Source of the DNA: Aerococcus viridans
GTDB taxonomy: Bacteria; Bacillota; Bacilli; Lactobacillales; Aerococcaceae
Direction: 5' to 3'
Length of the DNA: 64,000 bases
Assembly (NCBI RefSeq): GCF_002871935.1
Contig: NZ_PNHQ01000008.1
Location: forward strand, 1-64,000
A program made the translations under genes and the position numbers. This document shows positions 38,756 to 47,793 of the stretch, piece after piece; positions within the stretch are counted from its first letter, which is position 1; every line of letters begins with the position of its first letter. A model generated the notes under the pieces. The model worked only from the letters and a program-made list of their open reading frames with translations. It did not search any database and was not told the DNA's origin.

Positions 38756-38797
38756 AAAATAAAAAAATCCCTATCTTTCCTAGGAAAGACAGGGAGT
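38756..38797 (-). terminator. Intrinsic terminator after rpoE
   Basis: Arms TCCCTGTCTTTCC and GGAAAGATAGGGA pair with one mismatch and are followed by seven T on the minus strand. It separates rpoE from pyrG. Confidence 0.85.
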
Positions 38798-38915
38798 AAC
38801 GTGTTCATCTCACTTCAGTAACGAAACTAAAGTGCCCAAAAAGAATGATAATTCATTTACTTATTCGAGTCAAGGAAAAACAACATGTTTTTTTATAGAG
38901 ATTTCGAAATCTTTG

Positions 38916-39491
38916 TTAGAAGTCTTCTTCGTCTTCCTCATCATCATCTTCATCGACTAAGCTAAGGTCGCCTTCAAGACCGTCTTCAAGATCGTCTTCT
39001 TCCTCATCGTCTCCTAATTCACCTAAATCAGAAGAGTAAGCTGAGATTTCGTCTTCCTCATCTTCATCATCATCGTAATCTTCTTCGTCTTCAACATAGT
39101 CCACATCTTCTGGGTCATCAGATGCATAATCAATTAAGTCTTCATCTTCAACAGAAGCCAATAGACTCTTACTACCTTTATGTTTAGCCTTGATCTCGTC
39201 ATCATCAATTGACGAAATAATTTCTTCATCAATTGAATCAACTGCATACCACTCACGTAAGCCCCAACGATTTTCACCTAAAGAGATAAAACTACCGTCA
39301 TAGTTCATTTCTGTATAAAAATTCGCCATTCTATTTTCTAATTCATCTTGTGGCATATTCAAGAAATCTTGAATTTCAGCTAATAAATCATTGAACTCGA
39401 ATACATTATTCGTTTCTAATAAAATTTGGTATGCGACTTCAACCATTGATAACTGTTCTTTGTTTTGACCAGCAAATCCTTTTAATTCCAC
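38916..39491 (-). CDS. rpoE: DNA-directed RNA polymerase delta subunit
   Basis: The 191-residue protein has an N-terminal HARE-HTH domain (ELKGFAGQNKEQLSMVEVAYQILLET, WGLREWYAVDSI) and a very acidic C-terminal tail of about 90 residues rich in Asp and Glu. Both are hallmarks of delta. Delta speeds RNA polymerase recycling and alters initiation. I choose GTG 39489-39491 because AAAGGA lies nine bases upstream and delta proteins begin MELK; the longer frame to 39521 is not family-like. Confidence 0.92.
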   Translation of the reverse strand: MELKGFAGQNKEQLSMVEVAYQILLETNNVFEFNDLLAEIQDFLNMPQDELENRMANFYTEMNYDGSFISLGENRWGLREWYAVDSIDEEIISSIDDDEIKAKHKGSKSLLASVEDEDLIDYASDDPEDVDYVEDEEDYDDDEDEEDEISAYSSDLGELGDDEEEDDLEDGLEGDLSLVDEDDDEEDEEDF

Positions 39492-39561
39492 TACTAGTTC
39501 ATCCTTTCGCCTTATAATCAACGCACTGTGATTAATCGTCTAGTATATCCATTATATATTA

Positions 39562-40014
39562 CTACACATGAACCCTTGTTTGCAATTCGATTTGGTATTG
39601 ACCAATCATTTCTTCTGATTGATATAAGTTGTATGCCACCCGGGCATTAAAGGTTTCCGCATCGTTTTGGTTTATAGTAAGTAAATTTAATTGTCCTTGG
39701 AAAGTAATTGCTTGCGTATCTGTCATATGGTAAAGGATATCTGTCTTTTTACCTTTGACCAAATGCATTGTCGTTTCTATACCATTCCCTTGACGGCGGA
39801 TAGTCACTTTGTCGTTAGCTTCAAATTTTAAACGAACCGCTATGATATTTTCGGTGATTTTTTCTTCATATTCAACATAAATAGCCTCGCCTACTTCATA
39901 GTAATAACCATTCGTTTTCGTGGTGAATTCCTCTTGCACTTGTTGTCCATCACGATCTTGCTGGATATAGTTTTTAACCTTTAACTGAATTTCTTGTTTA
40001 CCAGCATTTGCCAT
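39562..40014 (-). CDS. DUF1934 family protein (YwiB-like beta-barrel)
   Basis: The 150-residue all-beta protein is rich in Gln, Thr and Tyr. NGYYYEVGEAIYVEYEEKITENIIAVRLKF and ETTMHLVKGKKTDILYHM match the DUF1934/YwiB pattern. Function is unknown. YwiB is commonly near rpoE and argS in Firmicutes, which fits here. AGGAGG precedes the ATG. Confidence 0.78.
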   Translation of the reverse strand: MANAGKQEIQLKVKNYIQQDRDGQQVQEEFTTKTNGYYYEVGEAIYVEYEEKITENIIAVRLKFEANDKVTIRRQGNGIETTMHLVKGKKTDILYHMTDTQAITFQGQLNLLTINQNDAETFNARVAYNLYQSEEMIGQYQIELQTRVHV

Positions 40015-40183
40015 TTGGCAACCTCCTCTAAATTCATCATTGTATGCATATTTTACCCTCCCTATTCTAACATGATTCCCTAGGACTTCAAAGATTGTAT
40101 GTTGGTGAAACCACCGCCAAATAGGGGAAATAGCTACTTTTATGTTACAATATAAGCAAATTAGTGGAAAGGACTTTCACATC

Positions 40184-41056
40184 ATGTTTGATGTTTTTAA
40201 AACAAGCGACAAACCGCTAAATATGGCGGTCTATAAAGATATCACTAAAAATCAGGATGCCTATAATTTAAATGAGGCAGACCAAGTTTTACTGCCCTTT
40301 GCGGTAGACGATGCTATCCTAAATGCAATCAATCAAGGGAATTTTGAAGCTCCATTAGCTATTCATTTTTGGCCAACACGCCCAACAGTAATTCTTGGTG
40401 GCATGGATACTCGCTTACCCAAATTTAACCAGGCCATAACTTGGTTATATAAAAGCCAGAATATTTTACCGGTGGTACGTCCTGCTGGGGGACTAGCGGT
40501 AGTTTCAGACCCAAATGTCTTAAATGTAACCCTATTAATGGATACACAAAATCATGCCTTCACCATTGACCAAGCTTATGAATTCATTGTTGCCCTTCTA
40601 CAAGAGATGATGGATGAATACGGACTTATATTAGAGGTCGGGGAAGTAGCAACATCGTACTGTCCAGGGAAATATGATGTATCGATTAATGAGCAAAAGG
40701 TAGCCGGCATCGCCCAACGTCGAATTGGGCATGCGGTAGGTATTTATCTTTACATGTCAATTACTGGTGATCAAACCAGTCGCGGACAATTAATCGCTGA
40801 TATGTATCAAAAGGGACATGCGGACCAAGATGAAAAAGGGCGCTATCCTCAAGTTGATCCTAGTGTCATGGCGAATCTGTCTGACTTTTCAAACATTGAT
40901 TCCGTTGAGCAATTTATGGAGCAATTGCTAGCAGTTATCGCTCATGCTGGTGTCAACTTAAGCGAAAGAAAACATAGCGAATTAGATACGGCGACATATA
41001 TTGAGCGGATGCAAAAGCGCAACCAAGCGCTCTACGATATATTGGCTGACAAGTAG
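40184..41056 (+). CDS. lipL: Octanoyl-[GcvH]:protein N-octanoyltransferase (LipL-like)
   Basis: The 290-residue member of the lipoate/biotin ligase fold has VVRPAGGLAVVSDPNVLNVTLL and SYCPGKYDVSINEQKVAGIAQRR. The Cys in SYCPG matches the acyl-thioester cysteine of LipL. LipL moves octanoyl or lipoyl groups from GcvH to E2 subunits. The start is ATG 40184 behind AAAGGA; the frame runs back to 40142. Its pairing with the next HD-domain gene matches the ywfL-ywfO neighbourhood of Bacillus. Confidence 0.82.
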   Translation: MFDVFKTSDKPLNMAVYKDITKNQDAYNLNEADQVLLPFAVDDAILNAINQGNFEAPLAIHFWPTRPTVILGGMDTRLPKFNQAITWLYKSQNILPVVRPAGGLAVVSDPNVLNVTLLMDTQNHAFTIDQAYEFIVALLQEMMDEYGLILEVGEVATSYCPGKYDVSINEQKVAGIAQRRIGHAVGIYLYMSITGDQTSRGQLIADMYQKGHADQDEKGRYPQVDPSVMANLSDFSNIDSVEQFMEQLLAVIAHAGVNLSERKHSELDTATYIERMQKRNQALYDILADK

Positions 41057-41118
41057 ACAGGAATCGTTCTTTTTCACGTATAAATATAGTAAAGAAGCGT
41101 TTATTAAAGGAGGTTTTT

Positions 41119-42510
41119 ATGAGTATTCTAGAGGCTAGTAAACGTATACCGGAGAAGGTCTTTCGAGATCCCGTACATGACTATATACATGTCCAACATC
41201 AAGTCATTATGGATTTAATTAATACTAAGGAAATGCAACGGCTTCGTCGAATTAAGCAGATGGGAACGGCTTCTTATACCTTCCACGGAGCAGAGCATTC
41301 TCGTTTTAGCCATTCTTTAGGTGTTTATGAGATTGCTCGAAAGATTTGTGATAAATTCGTACGTAATGATGCGGTAGAAGATGGTGGTGCTTGGGACGAT
41401 AGTGAGCGACTGTTGGTTTTATGTGCCGCACTCTTACATGATATTGGTCATGGCCCATTCTCACATACTTTTGAAAATATTTTCGATACCGACCACGAAA
41501 AGATGACACAAGAAATTATTTTATCTGAAGCGACTGAAGTCAACCAGGTATTACGTAGTGTAGCAGCCGACTTCCCTAACCAAGTAGCTGCTGTGATTGA
41601 TAAAACATATCCTAATCCGCAAGTAGTCCAGTTGATTTCTAGTCAAATTGATGCGGACCGAATGGACTACCTTTTACGTGATTCATATTTTTCTGGGACG
41701 AATTACGGTAATTTTGATTTGAGTAGGATCCTACGTGTGATGCAACCTTATGAGGACGGTATTCGCTTTGCTTATAATGGTATGCATGCTGTAGAAGATT
41801 ATATTACTAGCCGTTACCAGATGTATATGCAAGTCTATTTTCATCCTGTATCAAGAGGTATGGAAATGTTACTACATCACTTGCTGAAACGAGCACAGGA
41901 GTTGTTCTTAACAAAAGATACTTTTATCAGTCGAGATACTTATGCACCTTTTCTAGAACCATTTTTCACTCAGGATTGGACACTTGAAGACTATCTGCGC
42001 TTAGATGATGGCGTCTTACAAACCTATTTCCAACACTGGGTTGTCTATGCAGAAGATCCCGTATTGCGGGACTTAGCTGACCGCTTCATCAACCGAAAAC
42101 CATTTAAGTCAGTTACTTATAATGTAGACGAAAACCAAGCTGACCTTAAAACTTTAATTGATTTGGTTGGTAAATTAGGCTATGACATCCGTTATTACGT
42201 AGCGATGAATTCGCGTTTTGACTTACCATATGATTTCTACCGACCTAGTGCAGAGAAACCGCGCACTCAAATTGAATTGGTTGAGAAGAATGGCCATATG
42301 ATTGAGCTATCACAAGCTTCTAGTTTGATTGCAGCTTTTACTGGACAGCAACGCGGTGATGAACGATTATTTCTACCAAACGAATTATTTTATGGGAAAA
42401 ACCGCGATAACATTACCTTATTCGAACCAATCTTAAAACAGATTCACGCTATGACAAAAACAGGTACAATTACCCCATTGGATGAGAATTTACGAGACAC
42501 ATTGCTATAA
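41119..42510 (+). CDS. HD-domain phosphohydrolase (YwfO-like)
   Basis: The 463-residue protein has the HD metal site spread over EHSRFSHSLGVYEIA and LLHDIGHGPFSHTFEN, followed by the substrate-region Asp in SSQIDADRMDYLLRDS. This is the SAMHD1-like group; relatives in Enterococcus and Bacillus hydrolyse dNTPs. AAAGGAGG precedes the ATG. It is 62 bases after lipL. Confidence 0.85.
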   Translation: MSILEASKRIPEKVFRDPVHDYIHVQHQVIMDLINTKEMQRLRRIKQMGTASYTFHGAEHSRFSHSLGVYEIARKICDKFVRNDAVEDGGAWDDSERLLVLCAALLHDIGHGPFSHTFENIFDTDHEKMTQEIILSEATEVNQVLRSVAADFPNQVAAVIDKTYPNPQVVQLISSQIDADRMDYLLRDSYFSGTNYGNFDLSRILRVMQPYEDGIRFAYNGMHAVEDYITSRYQMYMQVYFHPVSRGMEMLLHHLLKRAQELFLTKDTFISRDTYAPFLEPFFTQDWTLEDYLRLDDGVLQTYFQHWVVYAEDPVLRDLADRFINRKPFKSVTYNVDENQADLKTLIDLVGKLGYDIRYYVAMNSRFDLPYDFYRPSAEKPRTQIELVEKNGHMIELSQASSLIAAFTGQQRGDERLFLPNELFYGKNRDNITLFEPILKQIHAMTKTGTITPLDENLRDTLL

Positions 42511-42521
42511 AGAGATAGCAG

Positions 42522-42553
42522 GAGGCTTACATGTTAACTTTGTAAGCTTTTTC
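42522..42553 (+). terminator. Intrinsic terminator after HD-domain gene
   Basis: Arms GGCTTACA and TGTAAGCTT (GCTTACA / TGTAAGC core) are followed by five T on the plus strand. Confidence 0.8.
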
Positions 42554-42583
42554 ATTTATAATATTGATAATGGAGGTGGCAAT

Positions 42584-43423
42584 ATGGAAAATATTCGCTT
42601 ATACAATGGTGTAGATATGCCCCAACTAGGTTTTGGTGTCTTTTTGATCAAAGACTATTCAGAATGTGAACGGTCCGTTGTAGATGCTTTGGCATCAGGA
42701 TACCGGTCTATTGACACAGCCCAATTCTACCAAAATGAAGAGGCTGTCGGTTCAGGATTAGCAAAGTCAGATGTACCACGTGAAGAAATCTTCTTAACTA
42801 CAAAAATTTGGCCAAGTGATTACGGAGAAGAGAAAACGTATGATGCTGTTTTAGGCTCTCTTAACCGCTTAGGGACTGATTATTTAGATTTAGTCTTATT
42901 ACATCAGCCATTTGGTGATTACTTTGGTGCTTGGCGGGCCTTAGGAAAACATTACCGTCAAGGGATTATCCGGGCCATTGGAATATCCAACTTTTACCCT
43001 GGACGCTACCAAGATTTCGTACACTTTGTAGATATCAAGCCAATGGTCAACCAAGTGGAAACACATATTTTCTACCAACAAGAAGAATTACAAAGAGTGA
43101 TGGCACCTTACGGAACTGTGCTTGAAGCTTGGGGTCCACTTGCACAAGGGAATCATGATTTCTTTAACCATGCAGAAATTAAAGCTATTGGTGACAAATA
43201 CGGTAAATCTAATAGTCAAATTGGACTGCGATTCTTACTACAATCAGGTTATGTAGTGATTCCAAAAACTACCCATAAAAAACGAATGGATGAAAACTTT
43301 AATATCTTCGACTTTGAATTATCAAAAGATGATATGGCTAAGTTAAAAGCTTTAGATACTGGTCAGCCAAATCAACCCCCTCATTGGGATCCAGAAAGAG
43401 TCAAACAAATTCTAAGCAAATGA
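42584..43423 (+). CDS. Aldo/keto reductase
   Basis: The 279-residue reductase has the catalytic Asp/Tyr in SIDTAQFYQNE, Lys in FLTTKIWPSDY and His in LDLVLLHQPFGDY. The NADPH site is VIPKTTHKKRMDENFNIFDFEL. It is an intact relative of the decayed copy at 22022. Substrate unknown. The start is ATG 42584 after GGAGGTG; the open frame begins upstream at 42482 inside the previous gene. Confidence 0.88.
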   Translation: MENIRLYNGVDMPQLGFGVFLIKDYSECERSVVDALASGYRSIDTAQFYQNEEAVGSGLAKSDVPREEIFLTTKIWPSDYGEEKTYDAVLGSLNRLGTDYLDLVLLHQPFGDYFGAWRALGKHYRQGIIRAIGISNFYPGRYQDFVHFVDIKPMVNQVETHIFYQQEELQRVMAPYGTVLEAWGPLAQGNHDFFNHAEIKAIGDKYGKSNSQIGLRFLLQSGYVVIPKTTHKKRMDENFNIFDFELSKDDMAKLKALDTGQPNQPPHWDPERVKQILSK

Positions 43424-43427
43424 AATA

Positions 43428-43472
43428 AAGCGTAGAGAATGTCGTATTTCGGCCACATCCTCTACGCTTTTA
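43428..43472 (+). terminator. Intrinsic terminator after aldo/keto reductase
   Basis: The stem AAAGCGTAGAG / CTCTACGCTTT, with further ATG / CAT pairing inside, is followed by T on the plus strand. Confidence 0.88.
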
Positions 43473-43574
43473 AATAGTTGAATTATTTAAGCTACTTTCA
43501 TTACAGGTTTTCTTGCTTCTGATCTTACTGGTGAATACTGTCTTGTAGGTATTAAAGCCAGTTTAAAGGCACTA

Positions 43575-43747
43575 AGAGAGGCTGGGACAAAAATGTCTCA
43601 GCCTCTCTTTGCTATATAAGAACGTTTATAATTTGGTTCCAAAAGTCAGCATTGTCCGAGACTGCCCAAATGTCTCCAATAACATTTCATTATTGTTCGG
43701 CTTTTAGTCTAGTACGTCAATTCTAAACGACTTTTGTCTCACCTCTT
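43575..43747 (-). repeat. 3'-UTR hairpin element, copy B (after aminotransferase), with terminator
   Basis: On the minus strand it begins GAGGTGAGACAAAAGTCG about 12 bases after the aminotransferase stop. It carries an inner GCCGAACAAT / ATTGG-type stem, closes with GCTGACTTTTGG, and ends with a perfect hairpin AGAGAGGCTGAGACA / TGTCCCAGCCTCTCT-like (43575-43608). It matches copy A nearly base for base outside an internal block of about 45 bases. Confidence 0.75.
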
Positions 43748-43759
43748 ATGCATCATCCA

Positions 43760-44911
43760 CTATATGTCTTGCATAAAGGCTGCCATCCTGTCCATAGCGA
43801 CTGCGATATCCTCGTCGGATGCTGCATATGAGAAACGGAAGTAACCTTGACCTCCTGGTCCAAAAGCAGAGCCAGGAATGACACCAACTTTGGCTTTTCT
43901 TGCTAAATCTAAAACAAAGGTTTGGTCATCATCACCGTATTTAGCTGGTATACGAGGGAAGACGTAAAAGGCCCCTGCTGGATGCGGTATATCTATACCC
44001 ATAGCAGACATTCGTTCTACAATCATCTTGCGGCGTCGATCATATGCTGCCTTCATCTCATCAATAGCTTGATCTCCATCATTATAAGCTGCGACACCAG
44101 CCCATTGGTCCGGCGTTGATACACACGTTACCATGGTTTGGAAAATTTTAAACATCTCTTCGTATAGGTGCGAAGGAATGTGTAAGAAACCAAGCCTAAA
44201 ACCAGTCATCGCATAAGATTTTGATGCTCCTGCAAGTAAAATCGTCCGATCTGGTAACTCCTGTACCATTGAATAGTGATCATCTTCATAAACTAAATCG
44301 CCATATATTTCATCAGATAAAATATAGACATCCGGATATCTACGTAAAACATCCGCTAAAGCCTTTACTTGGTCTTTAGAGTAGCAAGTACCAGTAGGAT
44401 TATTGGGATAGTTTAACATCAATAGTTTAACTTCAGGATGTGCTTGTAATTGACTTTCTAAAACTTCAGGTGTCAAGATGAAATCATCTAAAGAAGTGTC
44501 GACCTTAATGGTTTCCCCTCCAGAAAGAATAGAAGAATAGCCATATAAAGGGAAATATGGTGATGGAATCAACACTTTGTCCCCCGGATTTAGCAAGGTC
44601 ATCATTGTAATCATAAACCCTTGACTTGCCCCTACCGTAATCATAATTTGTTGCCAGTTTAAGTCTAGTTGATGACGACGTTTGTAAAAGTGGGCAATCG
44701 CTTGTCGCAACTCCAGTAAACCATCCGAAGCTGCGTAATGGGTGTAGTTCTTATCCAAAGCTTCTTTCATTGCATCTTTGACAAATTCTGGCACATCAAA
44801 ATTCGGCTCTCCAATGGTAAAAGACAACAAGTCAGGAATCGATGAAACCTGTACATCAAAAGCCCGAATTTCTGATGGTGTAATCTGCTTTAATCGCTCA
44901 TTGATCATCAT
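43760..44911 (-). CDS. Class I/II pyridoxal-phosphate aminotransferase (PatA/AraT-like)
   Basis: The 383-residue fold type I enzyme has TIGEPNFDVPEFV and YTHYAASDGLLELRQAI at the N-terminus, NYPNNPTGTCYS, ILSDEIYGDLVY (PLP Asp and Tyr) and the Schiff-base Lys in AGASKSYAMTGFRLGF. The subgroup contains N-acetyl-diaminopimelate and aromatic aminotransferases; the substrate is open. It is followed by repeat copy B. Confidence 0.85.
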   Translation of the reverse strand: MMINERLKQITPSEIRAFDVQVSSIPDLLSFTIGEPNFDVPEFVKDAMKEALDKNYTHYAASDGLLELRQAIAHFYKRRHQLDLNWQQIMITVGASQGFMITMMTLLNPGDKVLIPSPYFPLYGYSSILSGGETIKVDTSLDDFILTPEVLESQLQAHPEVKLLMLNYPNNPTGTCYSKDQVKALADVLRRYPDVYILSDEIYGDLVYEDDHYSMVQELPDRTILLAGASKSYAMTGFRLGFLHIPSHLYEEMFKIFQTMVTCVSTPDQWAGVAAYNDGDQAIDEMKAAYDRRRKMIVERMSAMGIDIPHPAGAFYVFPRIPAKYGDDDQTFVLDLARKAKVGVIPGSAFGPGGQGYFRFSYAASDEDIAVAMDRMAAFMQDI

Positions 44912-45089
44912 ATCACTAAAATCCTTTCATTAATCTACAATTTTCCCAACCATATATTTCCTATATTGTAGCACTCATTCCGTTAAACCATGATGCTTTT
45001 TCTCAACCTATTGGTAAAAGGGCAATTCTTAAGCTTTAAAAATTACAAAAGATTTAAAAGCTACCGCTATGGGTCTGACTTTTGGTAGT

Positions 45090-45150
45090 ATATAATGAAA
45101 AGGAAGTGCATTATAAGGGATGTGCTGACAAAAATGCTTCAGCCCTTTTT
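45090..45150 (+). promoter_or_regulatory. TATAAT and leader hairpin before the gene at 45192
   Basis: A TATAAT hexamer (45090-45095, weak -35) is followed 20 bases later by a terminator-like hairpin AAGGG..GCTGA / TCAG..CCCTT plus five T (45116-45150). Its loop CTGACAAAAATGCTTCAG resembles the terminator hairpins of repeat copies A and B. The hairpin would lie in the 5' leader of the downstream gene. Confidence 0.5.
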
Positions 45151-45191
45151 CTAAATCAATATATCAAGTGTAATAATGAGGAGTGTATACG

Positions 45192-46259
45192 ATGGCACAA
45201 CGAAGATATAATACGGATGCGGATGTGGACCAAATGCAAACTCTGCGGGCGGAAACACATAAAAAAGCCAATGCGCTATCGTCGGATATGCGATCCTTCT
45301 TCCAGGATTGTGAAGGGTATTTTTTAACGAGTGCTCCGGCGCAACTCGCAATTTATCAAGAATTATCAAAATTAGTAGACCGATTACAGGTAGCGGAATT
45401 AAGACAAATTTCAGCCGAAGAAGTGTTAGGCATGTCAGGGGAAGATTATTGTAAGTTAACCCTACGTCGTTTAAACGTTGAGCGTTATGATTTTAGCTTG
45501 TCTAAGTATGTTCCAGCAGTTTTATCTTTTATTATATTAACCTTAACCATTTATGCGACTTATATGTTTATCGCTGGCTTTGTTTGGTGGGGAGACTTTT
45601 CCTCAGCTATTCAGATGCCTGTAGCGGTGTCTATTCTGGGTTTGCCCTTACAAGTTTTCGTTATTTTTACAGCACTTTTCTTCTGGGTAACTTTCAAACG
45701 TCATACGTCTTTTGGCCGTAAATGGTACCAAGATTTTAATATACTATATTTATTGGCGGGTATATTTGCTAGTATACTAGTCTTCACCTTACCTTATATC
45801 ATCCACACTTACCAAGTAGCACAAGTAAACTTCCCTGTTTGGTTGGTTTGGTTAGTGGCTGTTATTGCGGTTGCCCACTACTTCTTGGTAGCCCATTTTA
45901 ATGTTGGTGATAAGGTAGATTCATGGATTTCAAACCGCGCTGCACAGACAACCTTAAGTGAAGATGATACTTACTCCCCAACACTGGGCACTTATCTAAC
46001 CGGTCAACCTGGAAATGATGATAAGGATTTAACGCCTGTTCGGGAATTAGACCAAACACCCGAGAGTGAAGAAAAAACAGGGGTTTCTGATGAACCTATG
46101 CGCTTGAATAATTTGTGGAACACCATCATGTTAAAACGACCAATCATCAACCGAAAGACATACCGGGAGATGCAAGAGCGTCAAGAACGCGATGTAGTCT
46201 CTGATAAAGACGATAAAAAACATAAGGAAAATCAAAAAAATAATCAACGCCGCAAATAA
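45192..46259 (+). CDS. Multi-spanning membrane protein of unknown function
   Basis: I do not recognise this 355-residue protein firmly. Residues 1-95 are soluble and helical (with EEVLGMSGEDYCKLTLRRL, loosely like DUF1048/DUF1129 N-termini). Residues about 100-240 hold four or five membrane segments, and the C-terminal 110 residues are charged and end in a Lys/Gln/Asn-rich tail. The start is ATG 45192, eight bases after GAGGAG. It is 26 bases before the FAD oxidoreductase gene and likely co-transcribed with it. Confidence 0.75.
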   Translation: MAQRRYNTDADVDQMQTLRAETHKKANALSSDMRSFFQDCEGYFLTSAPAQLAIYQELSKLVDRLQVAELRQISAEEVLGMSGEDYCKLTLRRLNVERYDFSLSKYVPAVLSFIILTLTIYATYMFIAGFVWWGDFSSAIQMPVAVSILGLPLQVFVIFTALFFWVTFKRHTSFGRKWYQDFNILYLLAGIFASILVFTLPYIIHTYQVAQVNFPVWLVWLVAVIAVAHYFLVAHFNVGDKVDSWISNRAAQTTLSEDDTYSPTLGTYLTGQPGNDDKDLTPVRELDQTPESEEKTGVSDEPMRLNNLWNTIMLKRPIINRKTYREMQERQERDVVSDKDDKKHKENQKNNQRRK

Positions 46260-46288
46260 TGACGACAAATAGTAAAGGAGTTCGCTAA

Positions 46289-47392
46289 GTGAAGATAGCA
46301 GTAATAGGTGGCGGGATCGTTGGATCTACCGCTGCCTTTTATTTAACAAAAGACCATGAGGTCACTTTATATGATGATGGAACGGGACAAGCAACCAAGG
46401 CTGCTGCCGGAATTATCTGTCCGTGGTTCTCTAAGCGTCGTAACAAACCCTGGTATCGTCTCGCTAATGGCGGTGCGCACTTTTATCTGGATCTATTAAA
46501 GGATTTAGCGGACGCAGGTATCAACAGTCAGGCTTATCAACAAAAAACAACTTGGCTGTTAAAGAAGAAGGCGAAATTAATTGATGATTTAATGACCATT
46601 GCCGAAAAACGCCAAGAAGGCGCACCGTTAATCCAAGAAATTAACAAGTTATCCCCAAGTTATCAACAGGATAAATTTCCTTATTTCCATTATCAACATG
46701 ACCTCATTGAAACGGATGGCGGTGCGGTAGTAGATGGTCATGATTTATGTCAGGATTTAATTGCCGCAGCGAATGGGGAAAATCTAAAAGTCGTGAATTG
46801 TCGGGCTGATTTAACTTTCTTATACGATGGTAAAGTTATGGTGAAAAATGACCAAGAAGTCTATGATACCGTGGTTTTAGCAACTGGTGCTTGGTTAGGT
46901 CAGGTGCTTGAACCCTTAGGATATCAAGTCGATATCCGCCCACAAAAGGGACAATTGGCGGTGATTGAAACTGACTGGGATACCCAACAATTGCCATTAA
47001 TTATGCCTGAAGGTGAAGGCGACTTTATCCCCCATTTAGATGGCAAAATATTTGTAGGCGCCAGCCATGAAGATGATAAAGATTTTGACTTATCCACAGA
47101 TCCCAGTCAATTAGAGGATATCTTTTCCACAATTTATCAACTGATCCCAGAACTGGCAACTTATCCAGTTACAGACTATAAAGTAGGTAGCCGTGCCTAT
47201 AGCTCTGACTATGCACCCTTCTATGGTTCATTGCCTGACCGGCCAAATGTTTATCTGGCATCCGGCTTGGGTTCATCCGGTTTAACCACCGGCCCTTTGA
47301 TTGCTAGAGAAATTGTCCGGATGATCAATCAGGAAACACCTCAGCTAGATCCCACTGACTATGCAGTAGAAAAATATATCCACATAAAATAA
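46289..47392 (+). CDS. FAD-dependent oxidoreductase (DAO/glycine oxidase-like)
   Basis: The 367-residue protein starts at GTG 46289 after AAAGGAG. The dinucleotide-binding motif is IAVIGGGIVGSTAAFYL and the C-terminal DAO segment is YLASGLGSSGLTTGPLIAREI. The family includes D-amino acid and glycine oxidases. A middle segment RPQKGQLAVIET is typical. It would oxidise an amino acid or amine; which one is unknown. Confidence 0.82.
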   Translation: MKIAVIGGGIVGSTAAFYLTKDHEVTLYDDGTGQATKAAAGIICPWFSKRRNKPWYRLANGGAHFYLDLLKDLADAGINSQAYQQKTTWLLKKKAKLIDDLMTIAEKRQEGAPLIQEINKLSPSYQQDKFPYFHYQHDLIETDGGAVVDGHDLCQDLIAAANGENLKVVNCRADLTFLYDGKVMVKNDQEVYDTVVLATGAWLGQVLEPLGYQVDIRPQKGQLAVIETDWDTQQLPLIMPEGEGDFIPHLDGKIFVGASHEDDKDFDLSTDPSQLEDIFSTIYQLIPELATYPVTDYKVGSRAYSSDYAPFYGSLPDRPNVYLASGLGSSGLTTGPLIAREIVRMINQETPQLDPTDYAVEKYIHIK

Positions 47393-47395
47393 ATA

Positions 47396-47430
47396 AAATC
47401 CCCTCTGACAAAAATCAGAGGGGATTTCTT
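47396..47430 (+). terminator. Intrinsic terminator after FAD oxidoreductase gene
   Basis: A perfect stem AAATCCCCTCTGA / TCAGAGGGGATTT has a 5-base loop and a T-rich tail. Confidence 0.93.
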
Positions 47431-47477
47431 CATTTCTAATATTGTGTATAACTTGTTAAAAAGGAATCCTAGCCACT

Positions 47478-47793
47478 AAAAAAGACGCAGACAAACGTCT
47501 ACGCTTTCAAAGTTGTCATTAGGATAGTAACCAGAGCGTTGACGCTCACACTCATCCTTTATAGTCGAGTTCGTTCGACCAGCTCAAGTCCACTTCAGAA
47601 TAGTTTGTTTCACACTTTGTGTGCTACGGCACTATTCTTCCAGTGTTGTTGAGCTTAACGGTCTCACTCTCATCCTTTATAGTCGAGCTCCAAATGTCAG
47701 ACTCGTGCCACTTCAGGATTAGGCTGCGTGATTTTTAATCACTCCGTCTAATCCTTCCACTGTTACGAGTCTTAGCGACATTTGTCACATCCT
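47478..47793 (-). repeat. 3'-UTR hairpin element, copy D (after mscL), tandem units
   Basis: On the minus strand, starting at the mscL stop, are two related hairpin units and a third partial start. Each begins TATAAAGGATG(A/T)G. Unit 1 has arms CGACATTTG-type / CAAATGTC and GTGGAAGGATTAG / CTAATCCTGAAGTGG. Unit 2 has AACACTGGAAGAATAG / CTATTCTGAAGTGG and TTAAGCTCAA / TTGAGC. The array ends in a terminator GCGTAGAC / GTCTGCGTCTTTTTT (47478-47508). Its start and closing segments resemble copies A to C. Confidence 0.65.

Noticed and set aside
43487..43574. Short minus-strand frame reading FKLALIPTRQYSPVRSEARK and on to a stop
   Set aside because: It is about 29 codons, has no start or ribosome binding site and matches no family I recognise. 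It may be a gene tail but cannot be supported.
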